A stretch of 10,133 nt of DNA from Verrucomicrobiales bacterium (GCA_003445095.1 DLVS01000317.1:1-10133), one strand, 5' to 3'. Positions 1 through 7,713 are shown, numbered from the stretch's first letter. Program-made: numbers and translations. The notes: generated by a model not told the origin, from the letters alone.

Positions 1-3000
1 TTGTTTTAATTTTTTCCCTGGTGGTTTGGGAACCTTCTGCAATGCCATCCTACCTTCGTCCTGAGCTCCCACGCCCAGTTGTCCCTCCCAATTTCGGCCC
101 CACGTATAAAGCTCGCCATCGTCACCAATCGCGAGCGCATGAAAACCGCCCAACGCGAACGAAATGAAGTTCGTCACCCCAGTGGGCGTGGGAACCAACT
201 TAAGATCCGCGCCGGCCAGTGTTTCCGCCGGCTTTGGATCACCGCTCTGGTAAAGTTTTCCGTCAGTCCCGCGCAGCAGCAGCGCGTACATGGAGCTCTT
301 CATTTCCGTGAACTTGACGCCGGACGGTGGCGTCAGTTGTCGATGAACCGCTTCGCCGCGAATTCCGCGACCGGACATATACACATCACCGTCCTTTGAA
401 AGCCGAGCCATATAAATATATCCGATGGCGATATCCTTCCAAAGCACACTGGAGAGACCCAAATCCATCTTCTCTTCCCCGTTGAGATAAATCGCGCCGT
501 CATCCCCAACCGCGAGGCAGTTTCCAGTTCCGTAGAATCCCGTCCAATGGGTGACACCCGGTGGGAAAGCGATCCTCGAATGACCGTCCTGGTACAACAC
601 CCCGTCGTCAGTAAGCGACCAGACGTGATAACCGGCCGGCCCCGGCCAAATGTCCCAGGGCGTATTCTCCAGCACATCGCCAATTCCGCCCATCACCATC
701 GCCCATTGTCTTACGGCCTCGGGCCATTGCCCGGGCCGCGCGGCGCTTTCTTCATGAACTCCCGGTGAAACGAACTCATCCTGCGGCCCGAAAACAAACA
801 ATTGGCCCACCGAATTGGCCACCAGTCCTTCTAGTCCGCGCGAATTCATCACCAGCGAAGGCTTAGGGAGCTGATTATTCTCATACAACACGATCATCAC
901 AGGCAGACTCAAAACAGTCTCGCCGTTCGAGCGAACGCCTTTCGCCTGAATCCGGTAAGTAGCGGGCGCACCGCCGGGCCATTCAACTTCGTAGGGGACG
1001 GTTGCCGCCGTGGCGACCGTGCTGTCGTTGATTAGAAACTCAATTCGGGCGACCTCTCCGAGCGATTCCGGCGCCACGGCGGCTATTTTCAGCGTCGAAT
1101 TGGCGGGATACGCCGCCCCATCCAGCGGATAGCTCAAACGGAGCAAGTCTTGGTTGATCTGGAGTCCGAAGTCATTCGTGTTTCCGTTTTCTCCGAGAAC
1201 GGCAATGAGGTAACTCTGCCCCGTCGCCGCATTGAAGGAGACTGAGTTGGTCAAGCTCCACCCCGAGCTGCTCACCACCGGAGTCAAGTTGCCGCCCGAG
1301 TTCTGATAAATGCGTATCTGAGTTGGTGCACCGACGGAAGCGGTCAGAACCTTGGTCGACGCGGTGGCCGGTGCCTCCCATAACCACCAAACGGAGACTG
1401 AGCCAGACGGATGCAAGGTAGCTTCGCGCGATTCGGTGCTCGCCCCACGATGCGATGAGATCGTCTCATAGAAGGGTTCACGAATCCGCCGAGCACCCGC
1501 GATGTCGTCGTTCGCCGGCCGGAGACGCAACCACCAATCAATCGCCCCCTCTTCCATAAACATTCCGTCCACCAGAATGTTGAGGGTCGTTCCTTTCGCG
1601 ACTTGGAACGTCAGGGGAACATCCCAGCCGCCCATCGCATTGACCGCTACATGCGCCAGATTACCGAGCGTTTCACCCAAATAGGCGCCGAGCAACAATT
1701 GGAAATCCTTCCCCTCGCCGAAGATGGTGCACAACCCGTCCTCTGGCACTGTCCACCGATACCAAATCGAATGGCCACCTTGGTTGTCGGCATAGGTCGG
1801 ATCGCCGCGTCGGCTAGCGCCGATATTCGAGGTACTCACGTCGCTGCTGTATCCCGTAATTTCAATGGCATTCTGGAAATCGTCATTGGACGGACGCACC
1901 ACGAAGGAAACGTCCGCCGACGCGCGCGTACCGCCGAGGTAGTCCGTCACGACCGCGCGAATCTTGTGATAACTGTTGGTCTCGACGAGCCAGTTGAATT
2001 CATACGGAACTCCCGAAGCGCTGCCGATCCAGGTTGCTCCTTCGAAAAATTCCACCTTCTCAATCCCATCAGCCGGAGCATTGATTTCAGCCTTCAACAG
2101 AATACTCGCCGGAGCGCGATAGGCAGCCTGGGCGGTCGGACTCACCAGGTTTACTTCGGCGAGCGCGAGCTGAAGCGTGACCGGCCCGGAGTAGGTCCCA
2201 ACTCCGTCCACGGCGATGCTATATCGTTGCCCGGCGGCTGCTTCAAAACTTCCATTCCCCACGAATTGAGCTTTCGCAACCAGTGCCGTCTCGAGGTCGC
2301 CCAAATAGACCACGGCATACAACGGGTCGCCGATCTCGTTCGTCGCGGTCAGCGTGGTCTTCCCATTCGCCGGCGCCGTCCAGTTCCACCATACGCTCGC
2401 CCTCGCCGAGGGGTTTCCGTGAATCGGTTCGTTTGCTTCGACCGTTGCTCCGCGGGTCGTTCCCGCTGCCCGTGGAAAATATCCGACCAGCGTCGCACTC
2501 GCGGCGAACCGGTCATTCGTCGGACGTTCTGGAGTAATCGTCAGGTTGATCGGATCGGACGAATGTGTTCCCCCATCAACATCCGTCGCTGTCACGATCA
2601 GCCGATGCCGTCCTTCAGGAGCATTGTCCCAAGAGAAACTAAACGCTCCCTCCGCAAAGGTTCCCGCCAGAGCCCCGTCGACGCTCAGTTCGATTCGTTG
2701 AAGCGGGGTCGCGCCGGAATAATCTACCCGCACCACGACGGGCTCATTGGCTGGCAAGCTGCTGTCGTTCGCCGGCGACAGAATTTGCACCACGCTCGAA
2801 GAGACGACCTGCACTTTCCATTCGCTGGAAGTTGCGGAGGTGCCCTGATTGTCCCAAGCCCGCGCTACCAAGGTGTAATTCCCTGGACTCTCAGGAACCC
2901 AGTCAAAACTGAGCGCGCCGCTGTTGGCCTCCTTTTGGACGACCCCATTGATCGCCAAAGTCATTTTGACCACGTCGCCATCCGGATCCTTTCCTTCGAC

Positions 3001-5274
3001 CTGCACATTGACCGTGGCGCCGACCGAGCTCATTGAACCGTAAGCAGGCGAGATGAATTGGTCTTCCGGCAATTTGTTCGAAGCGTCAGCAATGCGCCCC
3101 GTCGCCGTATTCGCCACAAAAACTGCCCCCACCGGCAGGCTCAAATCCAAGCGTACCTCCTCAAGAGCTTCGGTAATTCGATCCGGCAGGACAGTTACTT
3201 CGATCGTCGTATTTCGGTCACCCGCGGCAATCGTCGCGATTCCCTCCTCCTCCTCAAAATCAACTCCCGCCGTCGCCGTGACGCCCGCTGGCCTATAATT
3301 GAAGACAACCGCCGTGCTCACCGCCTTCGACAACTCCACCGGGAACACCAGTTTCGAATTGCGAACGCTGTCTTCTCTTACCAACGCGTCTCCGACCGTA
3401 ATCGCCGGCGTCGGGTCATCGTTGACGATCGTCGCCGTCGCAAACGTCCTCGGCGTATTCGCCATATCCGTCCAATACAACAGGCGAAACGTTTCGTTGG
3501 GTTCACGGAAATCATCGCCGTTGATCGGCACGGCAATCACTGATTCCGTCTGGCCCGCCTCAAAACCAAACCCGCCCCACACTTCGTAAAAATCGGCCTC
3601 CCCAGGATCCGCGGGCCACGTCATCGCTTTTGCCGTACCGGCGACCGCTTGGATTCCGCCCACGACCGGCACATCCATGGGATGCGACAGTTTGAACTTA
3701 AACACTGCCTCAACGCCAAATTCCGCGTCGCCTTCGGCCACTCGCACATCGGCCAGGGTGACCGTCGGCCTGACGGCCGGATTGATAATCCGGCAAACCG
3801 CGGCCTCGCGACTCAGCACTGCGTTGACCGGTTCGCTGAACTGCAGGTTGAACGTCTCGTTTCCTTCACCCTCGAGGCCATCCGCCACCGGGACCATGAC
3901 ACGCTGCTTCACCACTCCCGGCGCAAATAACAGCGTCCCGCTTTGTCGTTGGTAGTCCTGTCCCTCCATCGCTGTACCCGGCTCCGTTTGGTAATTCACA
4001 TAAACGTTCCGACTCGCGGGCGCCGTGAGCGACACCTCAAAGATGGCGTTGGTCGTCACGCCGCGATTGGCCCGCGAAAACACGACCACATCATTCGCCA
4101 CAATTTCGGGATTCTCGAACACCTGCACCTGCGACGCCACTTGGTCGTCGCTTTGCATCGATTCGGTGCCATCGCCAATGATTTCCGCCCGCTGCTGATA
4201 AACCCCCGGCGCGCCCGCCAGCATCGCGACTTGCAGCTCGACTGCCTCACTCCCGCCTAACTCCCCCAGATTGAAAACAACATTGGTCCCCTCCGTCGTG
4301 TGAACCCCTTTGGAAGCGCTCACCTGCAGAATGTTCACTCCTGCCGGAACGACGTTGGTCACTAGAACATTGGCCCGAGCATCCGGCCCGCTGTTCGTCG
4401 CGCGCAATGTGTAGATGACCACATCACCCACCGTGCAGGCCGTCGATGAAACCAATTGCGTCAGTCGCAAATTATTAGGCGGCACCACCTGGAACGCCTT
4501 GGAAAACCCGACCACCCCTTCGGCTTCAGCTTCCAGAAATACGTATCCGCCCGTTGCGCTCACCGACAAATCACCTGCCCACGAACCATCCGCCAGATTC
4601 TCGACGACCATCGGTGTGACGACCGAAGCGCTCTGGACGGCCGTATATTTGAAGTCCACCAACCACAAATCGAAATTATCGACGTAGTGGATGTCCAGGT
4701 CTTCGTTGGGAAAGGCCGGGCGGTCAAAAGCCCGAAAGGCGAAATAGTTTTGGCCGCCCGTATCCGCCTGAATCTGATACCTGTGCCCCGCCTTAACGAG
4801 GACGGCTTCCCGCAATCGAGTTTCCCGCCAGCTCCCGCCACCTTCCGGCAATTCCTGCTCCGCCAGAGTTTTCCCCGCCGCGTCCAGCAACTGGATCCGG
4901 ACGCCAAAATAGGATCGCAGATCGGTGACTCTCAGGTCGCGTTGGGGCGTAAAGGACCAACCCAAATTGAATCGGCCCGAGTTATTCTCGTAATTGTGCG
5001 CGGTTCCGTGCAAGACGGTGAGTTCAGGATTCGTTTCAAAAAACGAAGCGCGCAGCTTCACCCCACCGGCGAGCGTCGCGACCGGATTTCCTCCCGCGTC
5101 TTTAACCGAAAAACCGGTCCGAAAGGCTACTTCCTTCGAAGCGCTTTCTGGCACAGCATCCCACTCCACTCGCGCCACTGCACCCAACGTGTCTATCGTC
5201 CCGACCAAAGTGAGCACAATCCACAGCGCCACAGTTTTTACCGGATCAGGTACCAATCTCTGATTAAATCGCAT
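1..5274 (-). CDS. Giant modular exported protein (DUF11, Calx-beta, Ig-like, PPC-like and RCC1 modules), 3' end outside window
   Basis: The frame is open from ATG at 5274 to the window edge, 1758 codons without a stop; an in-frame TGA lies about 60 nt upstream. AAGG 7 nt before the ATG is a modest ribosome site. Residues 1-34 form a signal peptide (basic start, hydrophobic core TVALWIVLTLVG, cleavage near AVA). Approximate domains: lectin/β-sandwich-like N-terminal region 35-260; DUF11-type repeat 267-365 (TNSGPDA, VPAGV); three Calx-beta repeats 385-728 (GTAMEGQDY, NDDPTP, AGVDF); two Ig-like domains 738-915; ND-F-A/SVWW-WTAP module 917-1037; Ig-like 1038-1125; two further SVWW/SIWY modules 1127-1373; Ig-like 1377-1465; RCC1-type propeller repeats from about 1465 to the edge (GGFHALAIGDDG, YTWGRN, GQLGVG). 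Such proteins are usually secreted or surface adhesins or matrix proteins. The role here is inferred, and no catalytic domain is visible. A sorting signal, if any, lies outside the window. Confidence 0.9.
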   Translation of the reverse strand, partial: MRFNQRLVPDPVKTVALWIVLTLVGTIDTLGAVARVEWDAVPESASKEVAFRTGFSVKDAGGNPVATLAGGVKLRASFFETNPELTVLHGTAHNYENNSGRFNLGWSFTPQRDLRVTDLRSYFGVRIQLLDAAGKTLAEQELPEGGGSWRETRLREAVLVKAGHRYQIQADTGGQNYFAFRAFDRPAFPNEDLDIHYVDNFDLWLVDFKYTAVQSASVVTPMVVENLADGSWAGDLSVSATGGYVFLEAEAEGVVGFSKAFQVVPPNNLRLTQLVSSTACTVGDVVIYTLRATNSGPDARANVLVTNVVPAGVNILQVSASKGVHTTEGTNVVFNLGELGGSEAVELQVAMLAGAPGVYQQRAEIIGDGTESMQSDDQVASQVQVFENPEIVANDVVVFSRANRGVTTNAIFEVSLTAPASRNVYVNYQTEPGTAMEGQDYQRQSGTLLFAPGVVKQRVMVPVADGLEGEGNETFNLQFSEPVNAVLSREAAVCRIINPAVRPTVTLADVRVAEGDAEFGVEAVFKFKLSHPMDVPVVGGIQAVAGTAKAMTWPADPGEADFYEVWGGFGFEAGQTESVIAVPINGDDFREPNETFRLLYWTDMANTPRTFATATIVNDDPTPAITVGDALVREDSVRNSKLVFPVELSKAVSTAVVFNYRPAGVTATAGVDFEEEEGIATIAAGDRNTTIEVTVLPDRITEALEEVRLDLSLPVGAVFVANTATGRIADASNKLPEDQFISPAYGSMSSVGATVNVQVEGKDPDGDVVKMTLAINGVVQKEANSGALSFDWVPESPGNYTLVARAWDNQGTSATSSEWKVQVVSSSVVQILSPANDSSLPANEPVVVRVDYSGATPLQRIELSVDGALAGTFAEGAFSFSWDNAPEGRHRLIVTATDVDGGTHSSDPINLTITPERPTNDRFAASATLVGYFPRAAGTTRGATVEANEPIHGNPSARASVWWNWTAPANGKTTLTATNEIGDPLYAVVYLGDLETALVAKAQFVGNGSFEAAAGQRYSIAVDGVGTYSGPVTLQLALAEVNLVSPTAQAAYRAPASILLKAEINAPADGIEKVEFFEGATWIGSASGVPYEFNWLVETNSYHKIRAVVTDYLGGTRASADVSFVVRPSNDDFQNAIEITGYSSDVSTSNIGASRRGDPTYADNQGGHSIWYRWTVPEDGLCTIFGEGKDFQLLLGAYLGETLGNLAHVAVNAMGGWDVPLTFQVAKGTTLNILVDGMFMEEGAIDWWLRLRPANDDIAGARRIREPFYETISSHRGASTESREATLHPSGSVSVWWLWEAPATASTKVLTASVGAPTQIRIYQNSGGNLTPVVSSSGWSLTNSVSFNAATGQSYLIAVLGENGNTNDFGLQINQDLLRLSYPLDGAAYPANSTLKIAAVAPESLGEVARIEFLINDSTVATAATVPYEVEWPGGAPATYRIQAKGVRSNGETVLSLPVMIVLYENNQLPKPSLVMNSRGLEGLVANSVGQLFVFGPQDEFVSPGVHEESAARPGQWPEAVRQWAMVMGGIGDVLENTPWDIWPGPAGYHVWSLTDDGVLYQDGHSRIAFPPGVTHWTGFYGTGNCLAVGDDGAIYLNGEEKMDLGLSSVLWKDIAIGYIYMARLSKDGDVYMSGRGIRGEAVHRQLTPPSGVKFTEMKSSMYALLLRGTDGKLYQSGDPKPAETLAGADLKLVPTPTGVTNFISFALGGFHALAIGDDGELYTWGRNWEGQLGVGAQDEGRMALQKVPKPPGKKLKQ

Positions 5275-5342
5275 ACAAGGGCCTTGGGCGGGTGATTGAT
5301 GTAGAAGGTGAGAAAAACTCAAGCTGGAAAAGGATCAACCGC

Positions 5343-5396
5343 CAGAGTGCCCAGAGTGCCCAGAGTGCCCAGAGTGCCCAGAGTGCCCAGAGTGCC
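5343..5396. repeat. Tandem repeat, six perfect copies of a 9-bp unit
   Basis: Six uninterrupted identical copies of CAGAGTGCC (GGCACTCTG on the minus strand) fill exactly 54 bp. The array lies between the stop of the CbrC-like gene and the ATG of the giant protein gene, 69-122 nt upstream of that ATG, so it falls in the promoter or 5' leader. There are no spacers, so it is not CRISPR. Because the unit is a multiple of three, all frames stay open through it and give repetitive peptides, which I regard as artefacts. Arrays of identical short units are prone to slippage, so copy number may vary between strains. Confidence 0.97.
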
Positions 5397-5439
5397 GGAG
5401 CGGGCCGGGTGTTCGGCGCAGTGCCTGGTTCGCGGATTC

Positions 5440-6168
5440 CTAATCCACGTCATAATAGGCAGCGTAAACTCCCGTCTGACTCCCGCGAAACACGTAAATG
5501 CAGACGTTGTCCACATATGACCAAAGCCTTGGATCGTAATCGCGCATGACTTGTTTAAAAAACTCCTCGGCGGGCATCCCGCGGGGCGAGTGGGTCTCGA
5601 AATCTCGCTTCTTCCACTCCCCGACATAGATCATCGGCTGCGTTCCCTGAAACAACCACCGATCTCCCTGCCACGTCACGAAATTCGGAGTCCGTGTCAG
5701 CTCGGAGAGCGTCGCCCTGGGAAGTTTCACCTGTACCCATCCCTCCGACGTGGTGCGGGTCTCGTGCCCTGGGAAACGCCCACCGGGAATGCCATGCGTC
5801 CATCCCGTCTCCATCTGTTCCCAAGAAATCATGCCGAAATCACTGTCCTTGGTATAACCAGCAAGACCATCACGCAGCGCTTCATAACAGACGAATCCCT
5901 CATCCCGATCGAGGAGCGGCGCAGGTGTCGGTGCGCCACAGTGCCGGCACGTCGTCGCTCGCCCAGCATCCGCCGTCGGAGCGAGGAACAAGTCACCACC
6001 ACACGCCGGGCATCCAAGCTTAACCCACGAGCCTACCCCCAGCCGAAAGCAGTGATCCCTGCTTTGTGCCGACACGCAACAGTGCTGCCGCCCCAAGTAG
6101 TCGGGGCAGCTTGAAATCGGGGCCTCGAATAGAGGAAACGGAATACCGAGATCAGCGAACGCGGCCAT
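5440..6168 (-). CDS. CbrC/UPF0167-like zinc-knuckle protein
   Basis: This 242-aa protein starts at ATG 6168 and ends in TAG; there is no strong Shine-Dalgarno sequence. The opening FADLGIPFPLFEAP, the paired knuckles C53-P-A-C56 and C74-R-H-C77, and the stretch TRTPNFVTWQGDRWLF followed by YVGEW (residues 158-185) resemble the CbrC (UPF0167) family. Its E. coli member is a CreBC-regulated protein linked to colicin E2 tolerance; the biochemical function is unknown. The family's C-terminal part, as I remember it, carries a Cys-x2-Cys pair and a final Cys. Here that end reads FRGSQTGVYAAYYDVD with none, so one metal site may be lost. The protein has no signal peptide or membrane segment, so it is probably cytoplasmic. 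It stands alone, with the 10-nt repeats upstream and the 9-bp tandem repeat downstream. Reading frame certain; family assignment moderate. Confidence 0.72.
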   Translation of the reverse strand: MAAFADLGIPFPLFEAPISSCPDYLGRQHCCVSAQSRDHCFRLGVGSWVKLGCPACGGDLFLAPTADAGRATTCRHCGAPTPAPLLDRDEGFVCYEALRDGLAGYTKDSDFGMISWEQMETGWTHGIPGGRFPGHETRTTSEGWVQVKLPRATLSELTRTPNFVTWQGDRWLFQGTQPMIYVGEWKKRDFETHSPRGMPAEEFFKQVMRDYDPRLWSYVDNVCIYVFRGSQTGVYAAYYDVD

Positions 6169-6205
6169 GCTCTAAGCCGGAACCATGCAGTAGAAAAACG
6201 TGGAA

Positions 6206-6235
6206 AACCACGAAGGCACACCAATTCACACGAAT
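6206..6235 (-). repeat. 10-nt-period repeat triplet, copy A (minus orientation)
   Basis: Read on the minus strand, three consecutive decamers fit ATTNGTGTNN; the first is ATTCGTGTGA and the last ends GTGGTT. The copy lies 38 nt upstream of the CbrC-like start codon, in its probable promoter or leader. It faces copy B (6331-6360) in the opposite orientation across 95 bp, so the pair could form a long imperfect cruciform or, if transcribed, a long hairpin. Confidence 0.75.
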
Positions 6236-6330
6236 AGACCGATAATTTCGTGGGACGACGCCGGCTGGTCGGACTCACCTTTCAGTGACCACGACGCGCT
6301 CCACCGAAAGCTTTGTTTTGACCTCTGCCT

Positions 6331-6360
6331 ATTGGTGTTCATTCGTGTCTATTTGTGGTT
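6331..6360 (+). repeat. 10-nt-period repeat triplet, copy B (plus orientation)
   Basis: Three consecutive decamers begin ATTGGTGTTC and end ATTTGTGGTT, followed by CAA. The unit and the terminal GTGGTT match copy A on the other strand and copy C at 8661-8690. It lies between the end of the DUF4304 gene (6441) and the CbrC-like gene. The rest of the spacer 6169-6440 holds no recognisable gene. I recall related GTG-rich decamer arrays from intergenic DNA of Verrucomicrobia and Planctomycetes, but cannot verify this here. Confidence 0.75.
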
Positions 6361-6440
6361 CAACTGAATTGTCCGGCTAAGCTCGGCGAAAGTGGCGTCG
6401 GAGCGCCCGGATGACAACCGTGACGGCCCGTTCCGCGCCA

Positions 6441-7058
6441 TCAAGTCTGACCAAGTTTTTCCAGTTCCGCTCGTAGCAACGTCGCGCGCCCCAGGTGAGC
6501 CAGACCGTATGCGGCAAAAGCTCTCGATTCGGCGAGCCTCCCTTCGGCTTTGCGCATCCGCGCAAACACCAAGGCCAGGCGCGCACTCGCGTGACCGAAG
6601 CCCAAGAGGTCGATCTTGCCTTGGTCGAAGTCTTCCGGCGAAACCAAGCTCAACGGAGAATTGCCCCCTCCTAACTGAGCAAGGAGCGGCCTCCCAACTC
6701 GAACATAAACGCCCGCAGCCCGCAGCACAGCGACGTCCATGCTCTCCTGCGAGAGTCCGTAATCCCACCATTGGTCCTCCCCAGCCTCGGCTAGTCTTCG
6801 GCCGAACTCACAGAGTGATTCAGTGATCTTTTTCGAGTCAGGAACGTTACCCAAAACATCGGGAACCGATACCGGTTGAATGCCCAGGTTGATGGCAAAT
6901 TGCCCGCTGTCGCGTGAGCCCTGGACATTGACGACTTGAATCGATCCGCTGATGACCCGCCGGAATGTTCGCCCGGACCCGCTGAATCCGTCCTCCTTCA
7001 ACTGGGGAAAAAGGTGAGCTCGAATTGAGACTTCAAGCCGTGGAGTTGCTGCGCTCAT
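6441..7058 (-). CDS. DUF4304 domain protein
   Basis: This 205-aa protein starts at ATG 7058 and ends in TGA. The N-terminal half matches the DUF4304 pattern: LKEDGFSGSGRTFRR (residues 20-34), then a β-rich segment IQVVNVQGSRDSGQFAINLG (about 40-59), then EDQWWDY near residue 95-100. The length is normal for the family. The C-terminal third (from about residue 135) is Ala/Leu/Arg-rich and probably helical. It has no signal peptide or membrane segment, so it is likely cytoplasmic. The family has no established function and often occurs among short accessory genes. No Shine-Dalgarno sequence is evident; a GCCGAAT box (7065-7071) lies 6 nt before the start and resembles the GCCGAAC box before the zinc-ribbon gene. 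I see no attC after its stop. Confidence 0.85.
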   Translation of the reverse strand: MSAATPRLEVSIRAHLFPQLKEDGFSGSGRTFRRVISGSIQVVNVQGSRDSGQFAINLGIQPVSVPDVLGNVPDSKKITESLCEFGRRLAEAGEDQWWDYGLSQESMDVAVLRAAGVYVRVGRPLLAQLGGGNSPLSLVSPEDFDQGKIDLLGFGHASARLALVFARMRKAEGRLAESRAFAAYGLAHLGRATLLRAELEKLGQT

Positions 7059-7081
7059 GCCATTGCCGAATGTCGCTGGTC

Positions 7082-7139
7082 AGTGACGCACCGCCATAAG
7101 TACCGAGCATGGAGCCGGACCGCAACCGGCGCGTTCACT
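7082..7139. repeat. Inverted repeat with a bulged base, hairpin-forming spacer element
   Basis: AGTGACGC (7082-7089) pairs with GCGTTCACT (7131-7139) with one unpaired base. Within it, GCCGG and CCGGC form a small internal stem around 7113-7130. It fills most of the 115-bp spacer between the 60-aa ORF and the DUF4304 gene. A single extrahelical base and a length of 58 bp recall attC geometry, but the RYYYAAC/GTTRRRY boxes are not there. A degraded recombination site or an unrelated hairpin are both possible. Confidence 0.4.
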
Positions 7140-7173
7140 AGGACAGCCTGTAGGCCACACGGTCATGCTCAAA

Positions 7174-7356
7174 TCATCTCGTCCGAACGAACTCGTAGTC
7201 TCTCGGCGTGCCTGAACGGTCAACCGACTCAAGGACTCCATGAACTGTCTCAGACCGCAGTGGCGAACTCAGCCGCAGAATCATCTCGTCGTGAACGTCC
7301 GGCTTCCACGCCACGGCAAAGCGAATCTCCGTGTCGGTGAAGCGGCGAATCTCCAT
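7174..7356 (-). CDS. Hypothetical 60-aa protein, candidate cassette ORF
   Basis: A short frame starts at ATG 7356 and ends in TGA; it begins MEIRRFTDTEIRFAVAW and ends in an Arg-rich tail. The frame is open further up to ATG 7446, but that start lies inside the attC site, so I choose the internal ATG, 43 nt beyond the attC edge, as expected of a cassette ORF. The protein has mixed β-strand-like composition, no signal peptide, no Cys pairs and no family I recognise. No ribosome site is evident. It could be a genuine small protein, the remains of a longer gene, or chance; the only support is its position and same-strand orientation. Confidence 0.4.
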   Translation of the reverse strand: MEIRRFTDTEIRFAVAWKPDVHDEMILRLSSPLRSETVHGVLESVDRSGTPRDYEFVRTR

Positions 7357-7398
7357 TGGGCGGGCAGAGCCGGCTGAGAAATCCTTCGGGCGGTTCGG

Positions 7399-7467
7399 GT
7401 CTAACAAGAAAGGGTGTATTGCTGCGGAGCGAAGCGGAGCCAGCAACTACGCCCTTTATTGTTAGGC
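7399..7467 (-). other. Integron-type attC recombination site
   Basis: This is a 69-bp imperfect palindrome. On the minus strand it opens with R''-box GCCTAAC (7467-7461), continues AAT, and closes with R'-box GTTAGAC (7405-7399), which fits GTTRRRY exactly. Aligning the arms gives long pairing (CTAACAA, AAAGGG, GTA, TTGCTG) with mismatches at arm positions 2, 10 and 17, one extra G in the 5' arm, and a 16-nt variable loop centred on GCTTCGC. A single bulged base in the L'' arm and a size of 57-141 bp are attC hallmarks. The stop codon TAA of the zinc-ribbon gene lies within the GCCTAAC box, as often seen in gene cassettes. No integrase is in the window. A plain bidirectional terminator is the alternative, but it would not explain the consensus boxes. 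Confidence 0.72.
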
Positions 7468-7713
7468 GGTCGCCATCTTAAGTGTTTTCGGCGAATCAGC
7501 ATAGAACTCAACGAAGCCGCACGCGGCACAAACCCAAGCCGAAAGGCTCGTGTTCTGCTGGCCCTTGAACAGAACTGCGTCCGGCTTACGGAACGTTGCG
7601 ACTGTCAACTCCGTCTCGATGCTGCCGCTGCCGCCGCGGGTTCGGTCAATCGCCTTGGCATCTGCGATGACATCGCTCGACCCACACTTCGGACATTTGT
7701 TCGTGAATTTCAT
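7462..7713 (-). CDS. Small zinc-ribbon protein
   Basis: This 83-aa protein starts at ATG 7713 and ends in TAA. It has two widely spaced cysteine pairs, C7-P-K-C10 with GSSD and C62-A-A-C65 with GFVEFYAD, which together form a zinc ribbon. About 50 residues of β-prone sequence lie between the pairs. This matches small zinc-ribbon proteins of the DUF2082 type, for which nucleic-acid binding has been proposed but not shown. It is probably cytoplasmic. A GCCGAAC box lies 19 nt before the start, and the stop sits inside the attC site, so the gene and its downstream site have the architecture of one mobile cassette of about 0.33 kb. No strong Shine-Dalgarno sequence is visible. Confidence 0.82.
   Translation of the reverse strand: MKFTNKCPKCGSSDVIADAKAIDRTRGGSGSIETELTVATFRKPDAVLFKGQQNTSLSAWVCAACGFVEFYADSPKTLKMATA

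Noticed and set aside
1603..3036. Long plus-strand open frame of 477 codons
   Set aside because: It is antisense to the giant gene, whose minus-strand frame gives continuous recognisable Calx-beta, Ig and SVWW-type domains. The plus-strand product is Arg/His-rich with no family character.
4456..5295. Plus-strand open frame of 279 codons
   Set aside because: It lies antisense to the signal peptide and N-terminal domains of the giant protein; the composition is typical of a shadow frame in high-GC DNA.
5343..5396. CRISPR array
   Set aside because: The repeats are 9 bp, directly adjacent and without spacers, and there are no cas genes nearby.
5292..5627. Repetitive peptides (QSA, RVP and GTL repeats) encoded across the 9-bp tandem repeat
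   Set aside because: They arise only because a 9-bp unit keeps every frame open. They overlap the end of the CbrC-like gene and have no start-site or family support.
5551..6114. Plus-strand open frame of 187 codons
   Set aside because: It is antisense to the CbrC-like gene, which has conserved motifs on the minus strand.
6206..6360. Terminal inverted repeats of a miniature transposon (MITE)
   Set aside because: The arms are internally periodic and only imperfectly complementary, there is no target-site duplication that I can see, and a third copy stands alone at 8661-8690.
6349..6771. Minus-strand open frame of 140 codons overlapping the DUF4304 gene
   Set aside because: It is in a different frame from the recognisable DUF4304 protein, and its Arg/Ser/Cys-rich product looks like an out-of-frame reading.
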